A DNA stretch of 64,000 nt from an uncultured Collinsella sp. (GCA_900768435.1 CAAGCW010000019.1:28417-92416); one strand, 5' to 3'. Numbered from the stretch's first letter, positions 9,381 to 18,429 are shown. The notes: generated by a model from the sequence alone, not told the origin. Numbers and translations: made by a program.

Positions 9381-9501
9381 GAGCGTGGATTTTGGACGGT
9401 CGGGAAATGAGGGTGGATATTTGGACGGTTTTTGGGCGTTTTGAGGCTGATTCCGTCCGAAAATCCACTCTCATTCGATAGGCGTCCAAGTTTCCACGCT
9501 C
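9381..9501. repeat. GAGCGTGG palindromic element, copy A
   Basis: A 64-bp hairpin (9409-9472) with imperfect arms starting GAGGGTGGAT and ending ATCCACTCTC, plus an outward half-site on each side (GAGCGTGG at 9381, CCACGCTC at 9494). Half-sites are 28 and 29 bp apart. Same family as copies at 13426, 14928 and 21279. Confidence 0.7.
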
Positions 9502-9638
9502 GTGCGGTGAACGCGCGGGGCCTTTGTCCAATCCGCTGGCATCGTCTCCAGTTCGCCGCAGTGCCGCGGCCCCATATGGGTATACTCTCGAGGATTCGAC
9601 TCGATTCGCCCCCGCTGGGGCGTCAAAGGAGACTGCAT

Positions 9639-12600
9639 ATGCCCACCACCTCAACCGACCCGCGCGCCGCTGCCGCCGCGCTGCTAGTGCCCGGCACTAC
9701 CTGCCACGGCTTTGCCGTCGAGCGCTGCGAGACCGTGCCCGAGCTTGACTCGGACGCCTATGTGCTGCGCCACACCGCCTCGGGCGCTCGCCTGCTGTAC
9801 CTGGCATGCGACGACGAGAACAAGGCTTTTGCCATTGGCTTTAAGACGCCGCCGGCCGATTCTACCGGCGTGTTCCATATTCTCGAGCACTCGGTGCTGT
9901 GCGGATCGGCCAAGTTCCCCGTCAAGGAGCCGTTCGTCGACCTGATCAAGAGCTCCATGCAGACGTTTCTCAACGCCATGACCTACCCCGACAAGACCAT
10001 CTACCCCGTTGCCACCACCAACGAGCAGGACCTGTACAACCTGATGGACGTGTACCTGGACGCGGTGTTCAACCCGGCCATCTATACCAAGCCCACCATT
10101 TTTGAGCAGGAGGGCTGGCACTACGAGCTGGACCTGCCGGAGAGCGCCGAGGGCGAAGGCGACAGCAGCTCCGCGAGCCTGCGCGAGGGCACGCTGCGCT
10201 ATAACGGCGTGGTGTTCAACGAGATGAAGGGCGCGCTGTCCGACCCCATGAGCGTGCTGGACGACGCCGTCAACGCCGCGCTCTATCCCGACACCGCCTA
10301 TGCGCACGAAAGCGGCGGCGACCCGCGCGCGATTCCCGCGCTCACCTACGAGCAGTTCCTGGACACGCATGCGCGCCACTACAATCCTTCCAACTCCTAC
10401 ATCACGCTCTACGGCGACCTGGACGTGGACCGCGCACTGGCCTTTTTGGACGAGCGCTATCTGTCGCAGCCGAGTGCCGCAAGCCGCCGCATGGACGCAG
10501 CCGTTGCCGCCGGCGAGGACCCGTCCGCGCTGGCGCCCAATCCGCTGGGCGTGCAGGCGCCCGTGACCTGCGAGTACAAGCGCGTCGAGATGGCCACTAC
10601 ACCCGAGAACGCCCTGGTGGGCCTGGGCCTTGTGTTGGGCAGCGCGCTCGACCGCAAACGCACGATCGCGGCGGATATCCTGTTCGAGGCGCTGCTGGGC
10701 TCCAACGAGGCGCCGGTCAAGAAGACCATTCTGGCCGCCGGCCTGGGCGGCAACGTGGTGAGCTACACCGCGGCCGAGAGCCTGCAGCCCTACGAGCTCA
10801 TCATGTTGCAAAACGCGCAGCCCGGCGTGGCGCGCGAGCTGCGCCGCGTGTTCCAGGACGCCTGCCGCGACCTGTGCGAGCACGGCGTTCCGCGCGAGCG
10901 CCTGGAAGCCATCATCAGCAGCAACGAATACGATCTGCGCCAGCGCGACTACGGCATCGCCGACGGCGTGGCCATTGCGTGCGACGCGCTGAGCACCTGG
11001 CTCTACGATGACGACGCCGCGACGCTGGCACTCAAGTACGGCCCGGTGTACGAGGAGCTGCGTAGCGAGCTGGACGGCACCTACTTTGAGGACCTGCTGC
11101 GCGAGCTGGTGCTGGAGAACGACCACATGGCGCTCGTCGAGCTGGTGCCGGTGGACGCCGCCGAGGGTTCGGAGGGTGCCGAGGCCATCGAGCTGGCAGC
11201 CAAGCGCGACGCCATGACCGATTCCGAGCTGGCCGACGTGGTCGAACGCACGGCCGCGCTGCGTGCCGCGCAGGAAGCCGAGGACACGCCCGAGGACAAG
11301 GCCACGCTGCCGCGCCTGCGCGTGTCCGACATTGGCGAGGCGCGCCCCGAGCCGCCGCTGGTCGTGGACACGACCGCGCCCATCCCCTGTCTGCACCACG
11401 ACATCCCCACCAACCGCCTGGCCTACGCCATGCAGTATTTCGACCTGAGCTGCGTCGCGTTTGAGGACCTGCCCTATGTGACGCTGCTCTGCCGCCTGCT
11501 TAAGCAGCTGCCCACGCGCGAGCACTCGGCCGAGGAACTCGACAACTTGCTCGCTGGCAAGCTGGGCTTTTTGAGCTTTACGACCGAAGTCATGACCCAG
11601 CCCGACGTGGACGGCGTGCGCCCCTACCTGCTGGTGAGCGCCGGCGCCCTGTCCGAGAAGATTGATGCACTGGCGAGTCTGCCGCGCGAGGTATGGTCGA
11701 GCACGCTTTTGGCAGATGCCGACGCCGACCGCGTGCGCGACGTGCTCACGCAGATTCGCATTGGGCTTGAGCAGGGCTTTATCAACAACGGTCACTCGGC
11801 GGCGCTCGGTCGCGCGATGAGCTACAGCTCGCCTTCGGCCGTGGTGCGCGAGCAGCTTTCGGGCGTGGACTTCTACCTGTTCCTGCGCGATCTGCTCGAC
11901 CACTTTGACGAGCGCCTGGACGACCTGCGCGCCAAGCTTGCCGAGCTGGCAGGCCGCATCTTTGTGGCCGATGGCTGCATGGCGAGCTTTACCGGCAGCG
12001 ATGAGGACTTTGACGCGTACTGGGATGCCGCGGGCAACCTGGGGCTTGGCGCGGGCGATGGTGCCGGCCGCGACGCGCTCGTGGTGCCGGCGCCGTGCGA
12101 CCGCCACGAGGCTTTCGTGATCCCCAGCGACATCTGCTTTGCGGCAAGCGCGTGCGACCCGCGTCGCCTGGGCATTGACGTGACAGGCACTTGGGCCGTG
12201 GCTGCCAACGCGCTCTCCTACGACTACCTGTGGAACGAGATCCGCGTGAAGGGCGGGGCGTACGGCTGCGGATTCCGCGCGGCAGGTGAGCGTCAGGCGG
12301 CGTTCTACACCTACCGCGACCCGGCGATCGATCCTTCGATTGAGCGCGTGGAGCGCGCGGGTGCATGGCTTGGCAGCTTTGAGCCCGACGAAGCCGCCTT
12401 TGAGGGCTTTATCGTGAGCTGCGTGAGCGGCATGGACGCGCCGGTGAAGCCGTACGCGCTCACCAAGCGCCGCAACACGACCTACCTGGCCGGGCTCGAT
12501 CCGCATGCGCGCGAGGAGCGTCGCGCCCAGATGCTCGCCGCCACGCCCGGTGAGCTGCGCTCGCTCGGCACCGACGTAACGCGCATCGCAGCCGAGTCGC

Positions 12601-12677
12601 CCACCTGCGTCTTTGGCGGCCGCGACGTCATCGCAAAGAGCAACGCCAACTTCAACGTAGTCGACCTGCTGGGCTAG
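9639..12677 (+). CDS. M16C-family zinc metallopeptidase (presequence protease-like)
   Basis: 1012 residues, the length of M16C (PreP-like) enzymes. The inverted zinc motif HILEH is at residues 80-84, in the context GVFHILEHSVLCGS, followed by the conserved EPFVDLIKSSMQTFLNAMTY region. Two halves of ~500 residues form the peptidase clamshell. It probably degrades peptides in the cytoplasm, since no signal peptide is visible. ATG at 9639 is preceded by AAAGGAG; the open frame runs further upstream but without support. A palindrome terminates it at 12690-12728. Confidence 0.92.
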   Translation: MPTTSTDPRAAAAALLVPGTTCHGFAVERCETVPELDSDAYVLRHTASGARLLYLACDDENKAFAIGFKTPPADSTGVFHILEHSVLCGSAKFPVKEPFVDLIKSSMQTFLNAMTYPDKTIYPVATTNEQDLYNLMDVYLDAVFNPAIYTKPTIFEQEGWHYELDLPESAEGEGDSSSASLREGTLRYNGVVFNEMKGALSDPMSVLDDAVNAALYPDTAYAHESGGDPRAIPALTYEQFLDTHARHYNPSNSYITLYGDLDVDRALAFLDERYLSQPSAASRRMDAAVAAGEDPSALAPNPLGVQAPVTCEYKRVEMATTPENALVGLGLVLGSALDRKRTIAADILFEALLGSNEAPVKKTILAAGLGGNVVSYTAAESLQPYELIMLQNAQPGVARELRRVFQDACRDLCEHGVPRERLEAIISSNEYDLRQRDYGIADGVAIACDALSTWLYDDDAATLALKYGPVYEELRSELDGTYFEDLLRELVLENDHMALVELVPVDAAEGSEGAEAIELAAKRDAMTDSELADVVERTAALRAAQEAEDTPEDKATLPRLRVSDIGEARPEPPLVVDTTAPIPCLHHDIPTNRLAYAMQYFDLSCVAFEDLPYVTLLCRLLKQLPTREHSAEELDNLLAGKLGFLSFTTEVMTQPDVDGVRPYLLVSAGALSEKIDALASLPREVWSSTLLADADADRVRDVLTQIRIGLEQGFINNGHSAALGRAMSYSSPSAVVREQLSGVDFYLFLRDLLDHFDERLDDLRAKLAELAGRIFVADGCMASFTGSDEDFDAYWDAAGNLGLGAGDGAGRDALVVPAPCDRHEAFVIPSDICFAASACDPRRLGIDVTGTWAVAANALSYDYLWNEIRVKGGAYGCGFRAAGERQAAFYTYRDPAIDPSIERVERAGAWLGSFEPDEAAFEGFIVSCVSGMDAPVKPYALTKRRNTTYLAGLDPHAREERRAQMLAATPGELRSLGTDVTRIAAESPTCVFGGRDVIAKSNANFNVVDLLG

Positions 12678-12689
12678 CCACAGCAAGCA

Positions 12690-12728
12690 AAACCACCACA
12701 AAGGGGACAGGCACCTTTGTGGTGGTTT
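12690..12728 (+). terminator. Perfect hairpin after the M16C gene
   Basis: AAACCACCACAAAGG (12690-12704) and CCTTTGTGGTGGTTT (12714-12728) are perfect 15-bp arms around a GGACAGGCA loop. It begins 12 bp after the stop codon. The T-run is short, so it may act as an RNA-stabilising hairpin as well as a terminator. Confidence 0.6.
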
Positions 12729-12747
12729 CGACATTTGCTCAGATAAA

Positions 12748-12782
12748 ACCTGCCAAAATAAACCTGTCCCTTTTTGGTAGGT
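12748..12782 (+). repeat. 35-bp palindromic unit, copy 1
   Basis: Starts ACCTGCCA, contains AAATAAACCTGTCCC and ends TGGTAGGT, so its ends pair. GCTCAGATAAA lies just outside. It abuts the 5-formyl-THF cyclo-ligase ribosome site. Other copies are at 23462, 24128, 31841 and 31995. Confidence 0.75.
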
Positions 12783-12800
12783 TTGGGGGAGGGGGCTAGG

Positions 12801-13397
12801 ATGGATAAGGCTGAGTTGCGGCGGGCGGTAATTGCTCGGCGCGATGCGATTGATTTGGACTTGCGGGCGGCGAAGTCTGCTGATATCTGTGCACGGCTGG
12901 TTGAGCTGCTGGGCCGCTTGGATGCCGCAGCACCGCACACCGTTGCCGTCTATGCCGTAATGGGCTCCGAGGCAGATCCCGCCGCGTTTGCCGCAGCGGC
13001 CGCCAAACGCGGCTGGCGCGTGGCCTATCCGTGCATGCTCTCGGCAATTGATGCCGCAGCTTGTGGCCAGCGCATGTGCATGAGGGCAGTTGCCGCCGAT
13101 GATGCATCCGCGGCACCGTTTATCGCCCACCCCACGCGGGCCTTCGCGGCCACGGACATCGACAGCAGCCGCTTCCCTATCGTGCCCGCCGAAGCACTCG
13201 ACATGATTGTTGTGCCGCTCGTGGCCTTCGACCAAACCGGCGCGCGCCTGGGCTACGGCGGTGGTTGCTACGACCGCTACCTGTCCACGCTTTCGGCCAC
13301 ATGCCAGATCATCGGCATCGCCTTTGACGAACAGCGCATCGACCACGTCCCCACCGACGCCCACGACCTGCCGCTGCCCAACATCATCAGCGTCTAA
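12801..13397 (+). CDS. 5-formyltetrahydrofolate cyclo-ligase
   Basis: 198 residues. Converts 5-formyl-THF to 5,10-methenyl-THF with ATP in the cytoplasm, recovering folate for one-carbon metabolism. The family signature LGYGGGCYDRYLS is clear, preceded by MIVVPLVAFD. The N-terminal KAELRRAVIARRDAI is typical. ATG at 12801 follows a G-rich tract that can serve as the ribosome site. It is separated from the upstream peptidase by a hairpin and one 35-bp repeat unit, and is followed by the largest GAGCGTGG repeat array. Confidence 0.93.
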   Translation: MDKAELRRAVIARRDAIDLDLRAAKSADICARLVELLGRLDAAAPHTVAVYAVMGSEADPAAFAAAAAKRGWRVAYPCMLSAIDAAACGQRMCMRAVAADDASAAPFIAHPTRAFAATDIDSSRFPIVPAEALDMIVVPLVAFDQTGARLGYGGGCYDRYLSTLSATCQIIGIAFDEQRIDHVPTDAHDLPLPNIISV

Positions 13398-13425
13398 CCG
13401 CTGGCGGGCTGCACCCCACAAAAAT

Positions 13426-13645
13426 GAGCGTGGAAAATCTCCCACTTTGAGCCCCCTTACGAGCCAAAAACGGGAGATTATCCACGCTCATGTTGCAAAC
13501 GTCCGTTTTTCCACGCTCGTATGTCCAGATTTCCACGCTCATTCGGCAAGCGTCCGAAAATCCACGCTCGTATGTCTGAAAATCCACGCTCAATCAACGC
13601 GCGTCCAGATTTCCGCGCTCGTGTGTCCGATTATCCACGCTCGTG
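13426..13645. repeat. GAGCGTGG palindromic element, copy B, with 29/22-bp half-site array
   Basis: A 64-bp hairpin (13426-13489; arms GAGCGTGGAAAATCTCCC and GGGAGATTATCCACGCTC, one mismatch) is followed by six more CCACGCTC-type half-sites. Their starts are 13482, 13511, 13533, 13562, 13584, 13613 and 13635, an alternation of 29 and 22 bp. One unit reads CCGCGCTC. Non-coding. Confidence 0.8.
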
Positions 13646-13668
13646 CAGCTTAACGCCCCGCAACCGCC

Positions 13669-14631
13669 TCAGCATGCACGCGGCACGCCGGCAACTTTGA
13701 GCTTGCGATCGAGCTTTGCCGGATCCCTCAGATCATCCCAGCACAAGCGCACGATCCTGCAGTTATCAAGCAGCGAAAGCCTCGACTCGCGCTGGCGCTC
13801 ATCAAACTGCGCCTTTGCGAGCTTGCCCTCCTCCGCTGCCTTCTCGCTTTTAACGAATCCGTCAAATTCCCCGATGATCAGCCGATCTTCCACGCGCCAC
13901 AAGTAGTCGACGCGATACGGCCGTCCCGGCTCAACCGGGTCGAACAGCTCAATTTGCAGCTCCGGCGTCTGCCAGCCGCGCTCGATCATCAGGGCGCGCG
14001 CCTTGGACTCGCCACCGCTTTCCGACAGGCCATCGGCATACCGTGCAACCCTGCGCGCCGTCACAACACCGCGACGATTTAAGCCAAGCTTGTTGACTGC
14101 CTCAACGAGATGCTCCTTCGACAACAGCTGCTCATGAAGCGCCGAGTCCGCAATGATCAGTCCCTCGACAAACGATGCATCGACCAGGCAATCCGTAATC
14201 GTTTGATCGATATCGGTCACGGCAATGTCCATCTGGGTGGCCCGTGTTTGACGAACATAACGATGGCGAACGACCTGAGAGCCCGGCGTCGTTGATTGTG
14301 CCGGTGCCACGGCGATATGGATGTGCGTCAAATTGGCATGCGAAACCGAAAGGCCATAGATAACAGCCGCCGTATAGGAGCAAAACGTCCAGTCGGGATG
14401 CTTTTGCGCAAGGGCCCGCACCCGATGCAGATAACGCTGTCGAAACTTGAGTTCGGACCAATATTCCGGACGCGCATACAGCCCTGGCATGACCGCCTCT
14501 AGACTTCCCGCCGCCACCCGTCGCTCAATCTGCTTTGCCTCCGCCGCAGTTCGCGCGTACACGCAGCTCATCTGCTGTTCGCATGCCTTAATGTGACCTG
14601 CAAGTCTTTGATTCGCCGTCATGTTTGCCAT
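13669..14631 (-). CDS. AbiEi-antitoxin-like regulator with Vsr/DUF559-type C-terminus
   Basis: 320 residues. The N-terminal half resembles the AbiEi/PHD-like antitoxin winged-helix family (RRVAAGSLEAVMPGLYARPEYW, then RYLHRVRALAQKHPDWTFCSYTAAVIYGL). The C-terminal ~100 residues resemble very-short-patch-repair or DUF559 nuclease folds (YRVDYLW...IGEFDGFVKS...RIVRLCWDDL). No toxin gene sits beside it, so this is an orphan in which the nuclease-like domain may be the effector. ATG 14631 follows GGAGG. Repeat elements B and C flank it on both sides. Confidence 0.65.
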   Translation of the reverse strand: MANMTANQRLAGHIKACEQQMSCVYARTAAEAKQIERRVAAGSLEAVMPGLYARPEYWSELKFRQRYLHRVRALAQKHPDWTFCSYTAAVIYGLSVSHANLTHIHIAVAPAQSTTPGSQVVRHRYVRQTRATQMDIAVTDIDQTITDCLVDASFVEGLIIADSALHEQLLSKEHLVEAVNKLGLNRRGVVTARRVARYADGLSESGGESKARALMIERGWQTPELQIELFDPVEPGRPYRVDYLWRVEDRLIIGEFDGFVKSEKAAEEGKLAKAQFDERQRESRLSLLDNCRIVRLCWDDLRDPAKLDRKLKVAGVPRAC

Positions 14632-14927
14632 GTCGCCTCCAAACTCTTGGAACGGTGCCAACGTACCAGACGGTTTCATGCGAAGTCTGACCAAATGCTG
14701 TCCAGCAGCTGACCAAATGCTTGACGGTTTTGGACGTTTTAGGCCAATGCTCTATATCTGCAGGTAGAGCGGTTGTCCAGAGGTCCCTGTCTCCACATCT
14801 TTATGCCTCAAAAGCCGTCGATTTCCTTAAAAGAAAATATGCTGTGGCTCGAAACTACCTAGTTTGCGATGCTGTCCGTAAACACTCGACGCATGGTGCT
14901 GCCGCCTACGACAGCCGCAGAAAAATC
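14632..14927. other. Gene-free spacer
   Basis: I see no gene, tRNA or repeat here; the short open frames lack ribosome sites. It holds whatever promoter serves the AbiEi-like gene. Confidence 0.5.
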
Positions 14928-15023
14928 GAGCGTGGAAAATCTCCCACTTTGGGCCTGTTCCTCGACCAAAAGTGGGAGATTATCCACGCTCATTCAACAT
15001 GCGTCCGATTATCCACGCTCGTC
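14928..15023. repeat. GAGCGTGG palindromic element, copy C
   Basis: A 64-bp hairpin (14928-14991) with 23-bp arms and one mismatch, then one extra CCACGCTC half-site at 15013, 29 bp from the previous one. Confidence 0.8.
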
Positions 15024-15069
15024 GCGTAGCGGCCACGGTAACCGCCGCAGCCACAGCCACGGCCGCGAC

Positions 15070-15996
15070 CTAGTGCTCCTCGCCGGCGCGGGCCAGGTCG
15101 TAGGGTGTGGTCTGGTAGACGTAGTAGTTGAGCCAGTTGGTGTAGAACAGCTGAGCCTGGCTGCGCCAGACGTTGCGCGGCTCGGCGGTGGGATCGTCGC
15201 CCGGGAAGTAATGCGCCGGCACCTGAGGGTTGAGCCCGCGCTTCACGTCGCGCTCGTACTCCAGGCGCAGCGTGTCGGTATCGTACTCGGGATGGCCAAA
15301 GACAAAAAAGCGGCGGCTGTCGGTCGACTTGACGATATACAGGCCTACCTCGTCGGACACGGCCACGACTTCAAGCTGCGGCTCGGCCTCCACGTCCTCG
15401 CGGCGCACATCGGTGTTGCGCGAATGCACGGCATAGAAGCGGTCGTCAAAGCCGCGGACCAGCGGGCTTTGCGGCTTCACCAGATAATGCTCAAATACGC
15501 CGCTCGCCTTTGCCGGCAGGTCGTACTTCTGGATACCGTAATGATGGTAGAGCCCCGCCTGCGCGCCCCAACAAATGTGCAGCGTGGAGTGCACGTGCGT
15601 GGTGGACCAATCCATGATCTGGCAGAGCTCGGGCCAGTAGTCGACCTCCTCGAACGGCATCTGCTCCACGGGCGCGCCCGTGATAATCAGGCCGTCGTAG
15701 TGGATGTCGCGGATGTCGTCGAACGTGCGGTAGAACGTCTCCAGGTGGCCGGCGCTCACGTGCGTGGCCTCGTGCGTTTTGGTGCGCAGCAGGTCCACCT
15801 CCACCTGCAGCGGCGTGTTGGAGAGCTTGCGCATGATCTGCGTCTCGGTGGCGATCTTGGTGGGCATGAGGTTGAGGATGAGCACGCGCAGCGGACGGAT
15901 GTCCTGGTGCAGCGCGCGGTACTCGGTCATGACAAAGATGTTCTCGCTCTCGAGCTGCGCGGCGGCAGGGAGGGCGTCGGGGATGCGAATGGGCAT
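15070..15996 (-). CDS. metA: Homoserine O-acetyltransferase (MetA family)
   Basis: 308 residues. Acylates homoserine, the first committed step to methionine, in the cytoplasm. The catalytic Cys142 lies in HICWGAQAG. Residue 111 is Glu (GAPVEQMPFEE); in the MetA family Glu at this position gives acetyl-CoA use and Gly gives succinyl-CoA use, so acetyl transfer is inferred. AAGGAG stands 6 nt before the ATG. It is divergent from the hydroxyacid dehydrogenase with about 210 bp between. No SAM riboswitch could be seen upstream. Confidence 0.93.
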   Translation of the reverse strand: MPIRIPDALPAAAQLESENIFVMTEYRALHQDIRPLRVLILNLMPTKIATETQIMRKLSNTPLQVEVDLLRTKTHEATHVSAGHLETFYRTFDDIRDIHYDGLIITGAPVEQMPFEEVDYWPELCQIMDWSTTHVHSTLHICWGAQAGLYHHYGIQKYDLPAKASGVFEHYLVKPQSPLVRGFDDRFYAVHSRNTDVRREDVEAEPQLEVVAVSDEVGLYIVKSTDSRRFFVFGHPEYDTDTLRLEYERDVKRGLNPQVPAHYFPGDDPTAEPRNVWRSQAQLFYTNWLNYYVYQTTPYDLARAGEEH

Positions 15997-16206
15997 GGAT
16001 GCTCCTTACGAGTCAGTTGCAGCTATGGTACAACGACCGGCCCCATCCGCGCGAGCACATCGCCCAGCGATGCCGTCAGCGGCCCAAATCACTCCAAAAG
16101 TAGAGATTACGGCATGTCCCAAAATCTGTGGCGCTTTAGCCTAGCAAAGTGGCAACAGGACGCTACAATGGTTCGACGCGAAAAACTCGGCCGAAAGGAT
16201 ACATAT

Positions 16207-17184
16207 ATGTACCAGACGCGTAAGATCGGGGTGGTCGGCCAGGGCCACGTAGGAGCACATGTCGCCAACAGCCTGCTCATGCAGGGCATTGCCGATGAGC
16301 TGTACCTATGCGATATCAACGAGGCCAAGGTGACGTCCGAGGTCCAGGACCTGCGCGACTCCCTTTCGTTTGTCCCGTACAACACCAAGATCGTCAACTG
16401 CTACGACCACTACGAGGAGCTGGCCTGCTGCGACGTCATCGTCAACGCCGCCGGCAAGGTCGCGCTGGCCGCCAGCAACCGCGACGGCGAGCTGTTCTTT
16501 ACCACCGACGCCGCCCGCACCTTTGCCAAGCGCATCGTCGACGCCGGCTTTGACGGCATCTTCGTGAGCATCTCCAACCCCTGCGACGTCGTGTGCACCG
16601 AGCTGTGGCACCTGACCGGCTACGATCCCAAGAAGATCATCGGCTCGGGCTGCGGCCTGGACTCCGCCCGCCTGCGCACCGAGATCTCCAAGAAGGTCGG
16701 CGTGAGCCCCAAGTCCATCGACGCCTACATGATTGGCGAGCATGGCTTTAGCCAACTGGCCGCCTTTAAGGCCGCGACCATCGCCGGCAAGAGCCTCAAC
16801 GAGCTTCAGGCCGAGAACCCCGACAAGTACGCCTTTGACCACATGGAGGTCGAGGAGCTCGCGCGCAAGGGCGGCTACGTAACCTACCAGGGCAAACAGT
16901 GCACCGAGTACGCCGTCGCCAACTCCGCCGCGCGCGTCTGCGCTGCCGTTCTGCACAACGAGCACGCCGTGCTTTCAGCCTCTACGCTTATGACCGGCCA
17001 GTATGGCGAGGAGGGCATCTTCACGTCCCTGCCGTGCGTGATCGGCGCCGAGGGCGTCGAGGAGGTCTACACGCTGGACCTGTCCGAGTACGAGCTCGAG
17101 GGCTTCCACAAGAGCTGCCAGCACATCCGCGACAACATCGCCCAGCTCGACTGGTGGGACACCGAGGCCTACGACGCAAAGTAG
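16207..17184 (+). CDS. L-lactate/L-2-hydroxyacid dehydrogenase family enzyme
   Basis: 325 residues. NAD-binding motif GVVGQGHVGAHVA (8-20), catalytic His179 (GEHGFS), substrate Arg155 (GLDSARLR) and Arg92 (SNRDGE) are present, so a 2-oxoacid/2-hydroxyacid pair is interconverted with NAD(H). The specificity loop reads AAGKVALAASNR in place of the lactate dehydrogenase AGAxQKPGETR, so Gln102 is missing and a bulkier substrate, as in L-2-hydroxyisocaproate dehydrogenases, is possible. AAAGGA precedes the ATG. A strong terminator follows. Confidence 0.85.
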   Translation: MYQTRKIGVVGQGHVGAHVANSLLMQGIADELYLCDINEAKVTSEVQDLRDSLSFVPYNTKIVNCYDHYEELACCDVIVNAAGKVALAASNRDGELFFTTDAARTFAKRIVDAGFDGIFVSISNPCDVVCTELWHLTGYDPKKIIGSGCGLDSARLRTEISKKVGVSPKSIDAYMIGEHGFSQLAAFKAATIAGKSLNELQAENPDKYAFDHMEVEELARKGGYVTYQGKQCTEYAVANSAARVCAAVLHNEHAVLSASTLMTGQYGEEGIFTSLPCVIGAEGVEEVYTLDLSEYELEGFHKSCQHIRDNIAQLDWWDTEAYDAK

Positions 17185-17229
17185 GCCGCTGGCTACCGCA
17201 ACCTTGCGAATCTAAGCGCGATACTAAGC

Positions 17230-17267
17230 GGGCCGCGCCGGAAATCCCCGGCGCGGCCCACTTTTTT
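17230..17267 (+). terminator. Rho-independent terminator of the dehydrogenase
   Basis: GGGCCGCGCCGG (17230-17241) and CCGGCGCGGCCC (17248-17259) form a perfect 12-bp stem followed by ACTTTTTT. The convergent SIS gene may also end here. Confidence 0.9.
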
Positions 17268-17316
17268 GACTCACGCAGCGCCCTTGCGAATCGAAGGTGA
17301 ATGGTTTTCCCGTTAC

Positions 17317-18285
17317 TTAGTACTGCTCGATGCCCATGTAGCGACGAACCTCGGGGCTGTGGTCGAACACCTTGCCGCGGGCGGCGCGCAGCTCGCAGCT
17401 CATGTTGTAGAAGAAGATCGGCTCCAGGTACGAACGCACGCTGGCAGGCACGTCGCCCACGCCGTACTCGAGTGCGTCGAGCACCATGACCGTATCGGTG
17501 TGCGTGTTGAGGAACGCCAGCGCGCGCTCCTCCATGGGGCGGCACTCGCCCGATCCGAGCTGTACAAAGTAGAACACGCCGGGCTCGGTGGCTTCGAACG
17601 GGCCGTGGAAGTACTCGCCGGAGTGGATGTAGCAGCAGTGCTGCCACTGCATCTCCATGAGCGAGCAGATGGCCATGGCGTAGGTCTGGCTAAAGTTGGG
17701 GCCGGATCCCAAGATGTAGAAAAACTCGTGCTGCTGGCAGAGCTCGGCAAAACGGGCGCCCAGCTCGGCGTTGACCTTCTCGCGCGCGGCGGGCAGCAGC
17801 GCGTCCATCTGCTTAAGGCCTTCATACATGTCGGCAAGCGCCTCGTAACCCTCCTGCTGGTCGAGCAGCTCGGCGGCGATCAGAGCGCCGATGCCCTGCG
17901 GCACCTCGGCCTGTGGCACGCCTTCGCCCCACGGATAGACCCAGGTGGTCCACTTGCCGTTGTCGATCTTTGAGCCCTCGCAGTCGGTGAGGGCAACGAC
18001 CTCGGCGCCGGCTGCCAGCGCCATCTCGCAACCGTCGACGACCTCCTGCGTATTGCCGCTGTGGCTGCAGGCGATGACGAGTGACTTCTCGCCAAGACTC
18101 TTGGGGGCCATCAGGCAAAACTCGCGTGCCGTGTAGACCGTCGAGGTAAACGTGGTCGCCTCGCGCTTGAGCAGCTCGTTGGCCGGCATCAGGTCGATCA
18201 TCGAACCGCCGCAGGCGATCCAAAAGACATTCTCGACCTTGCCCTTGCGCTCGATAATTTCCTGAATCAGATCATGTGCGTTCAT
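17317..18285 (-). CDS. SIS-domain sugar-phosphate deglycase/isomerase (FrlB/GfrE-like), paralogue 1
   Basis: 322 residues with two SIS halves. The first has FWIACGGSMIDLMPA and SHSGNTQEVV; the second has ILGSGPNFSQTYAMA and the family hallmark GEYFHGPFE; the C-terminus VRRYMGIEQY matches fructosamine-6-phosphate deglycases. The likely role is cleavage of a phosphorylated glycated amine to sugar phosphate plus amine in the cytoplasm; the substrate is unknown. AAGGAGG precedes the ATG. It lies downstream of a GntR regulator, with two operator-like repeats between them, and has no transporter beside it. Confidence 0.75.
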   Translation of the reverse strand: MNAHDLIQEIIERKGKVENVFWIACGGSMIDLMPANELLKREATTFTSTVYTAREFCLMAPKSLGEKSLVIACSHSGNTQEVVDGCEMALAAGAEVVALTDCEGSKIDNGKWTTWVYPWGEGVPQAEVPQGIGALIAAELLDQQEGYEALADMYEGLKQMDALLPAAREKVNAELGARFAELCQQHEFFYILGSGPNFSQTYAMAICSLMEMQWQHCCYIHSGEYFHGPFEATEPGVFYFVQLGSGECRPMEERALAFLNTHTDTVMVLDALEYGVGDVPASVRSYLEPIFFYNMSCELRAARGKVFDHSPEVRRYMGIEQY

Positions 18286-18342
18286 GCTGATGCTCCTCCT
18301 TGTGTGATGGCTTTTGGTGACGGCTGCTCGTACCTGCGGTCG

Positions 18343-18420
18343 TTCTATGTTGTCCTATTTATAGCACGCAAGCTGTCGTGGGTGAAGTCATTTCGCCAAA
18401 CTTGTTCTATGTTGTTCTAT
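18343..18420. promoter_or_regulatory. Operator-like direct repeat between GntR 1 and SIS 1
   Basis: TTCTATGTTGTCCTAT (18343-18358) and TTCTATGTTGTTCTAT (18405-18420) differ by one base and are 62 bp apart. On the minus strand one copy overlaps a candidate start region (TTCACC, 17 nt, TATAAA). Probably bound by the GntR regulator encoded just upstream. Confidence 0.6.
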
Positions 18421-18429
18421 CTGTGGACG

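Noticed and set aside
9684..13445. 1253-codon minus-strand open frame across the M16C and folate genes
   Set aside because: Shadow of two clear genes; low-complexity His/Arg/Gly composition and no family motifs.
13426..13645. Possible CRISPR array
   Set aside because: Repeats are only ~8-10 bp, spacing alternates 29/22 bp, and the intervening sequence is itself related; no cas genes nearby.
15997..16206. SAM riboswitch upstream of metA
   Set aside because: Only ~210 bp shared with a divergent gene, with no SAM-box stems visible.
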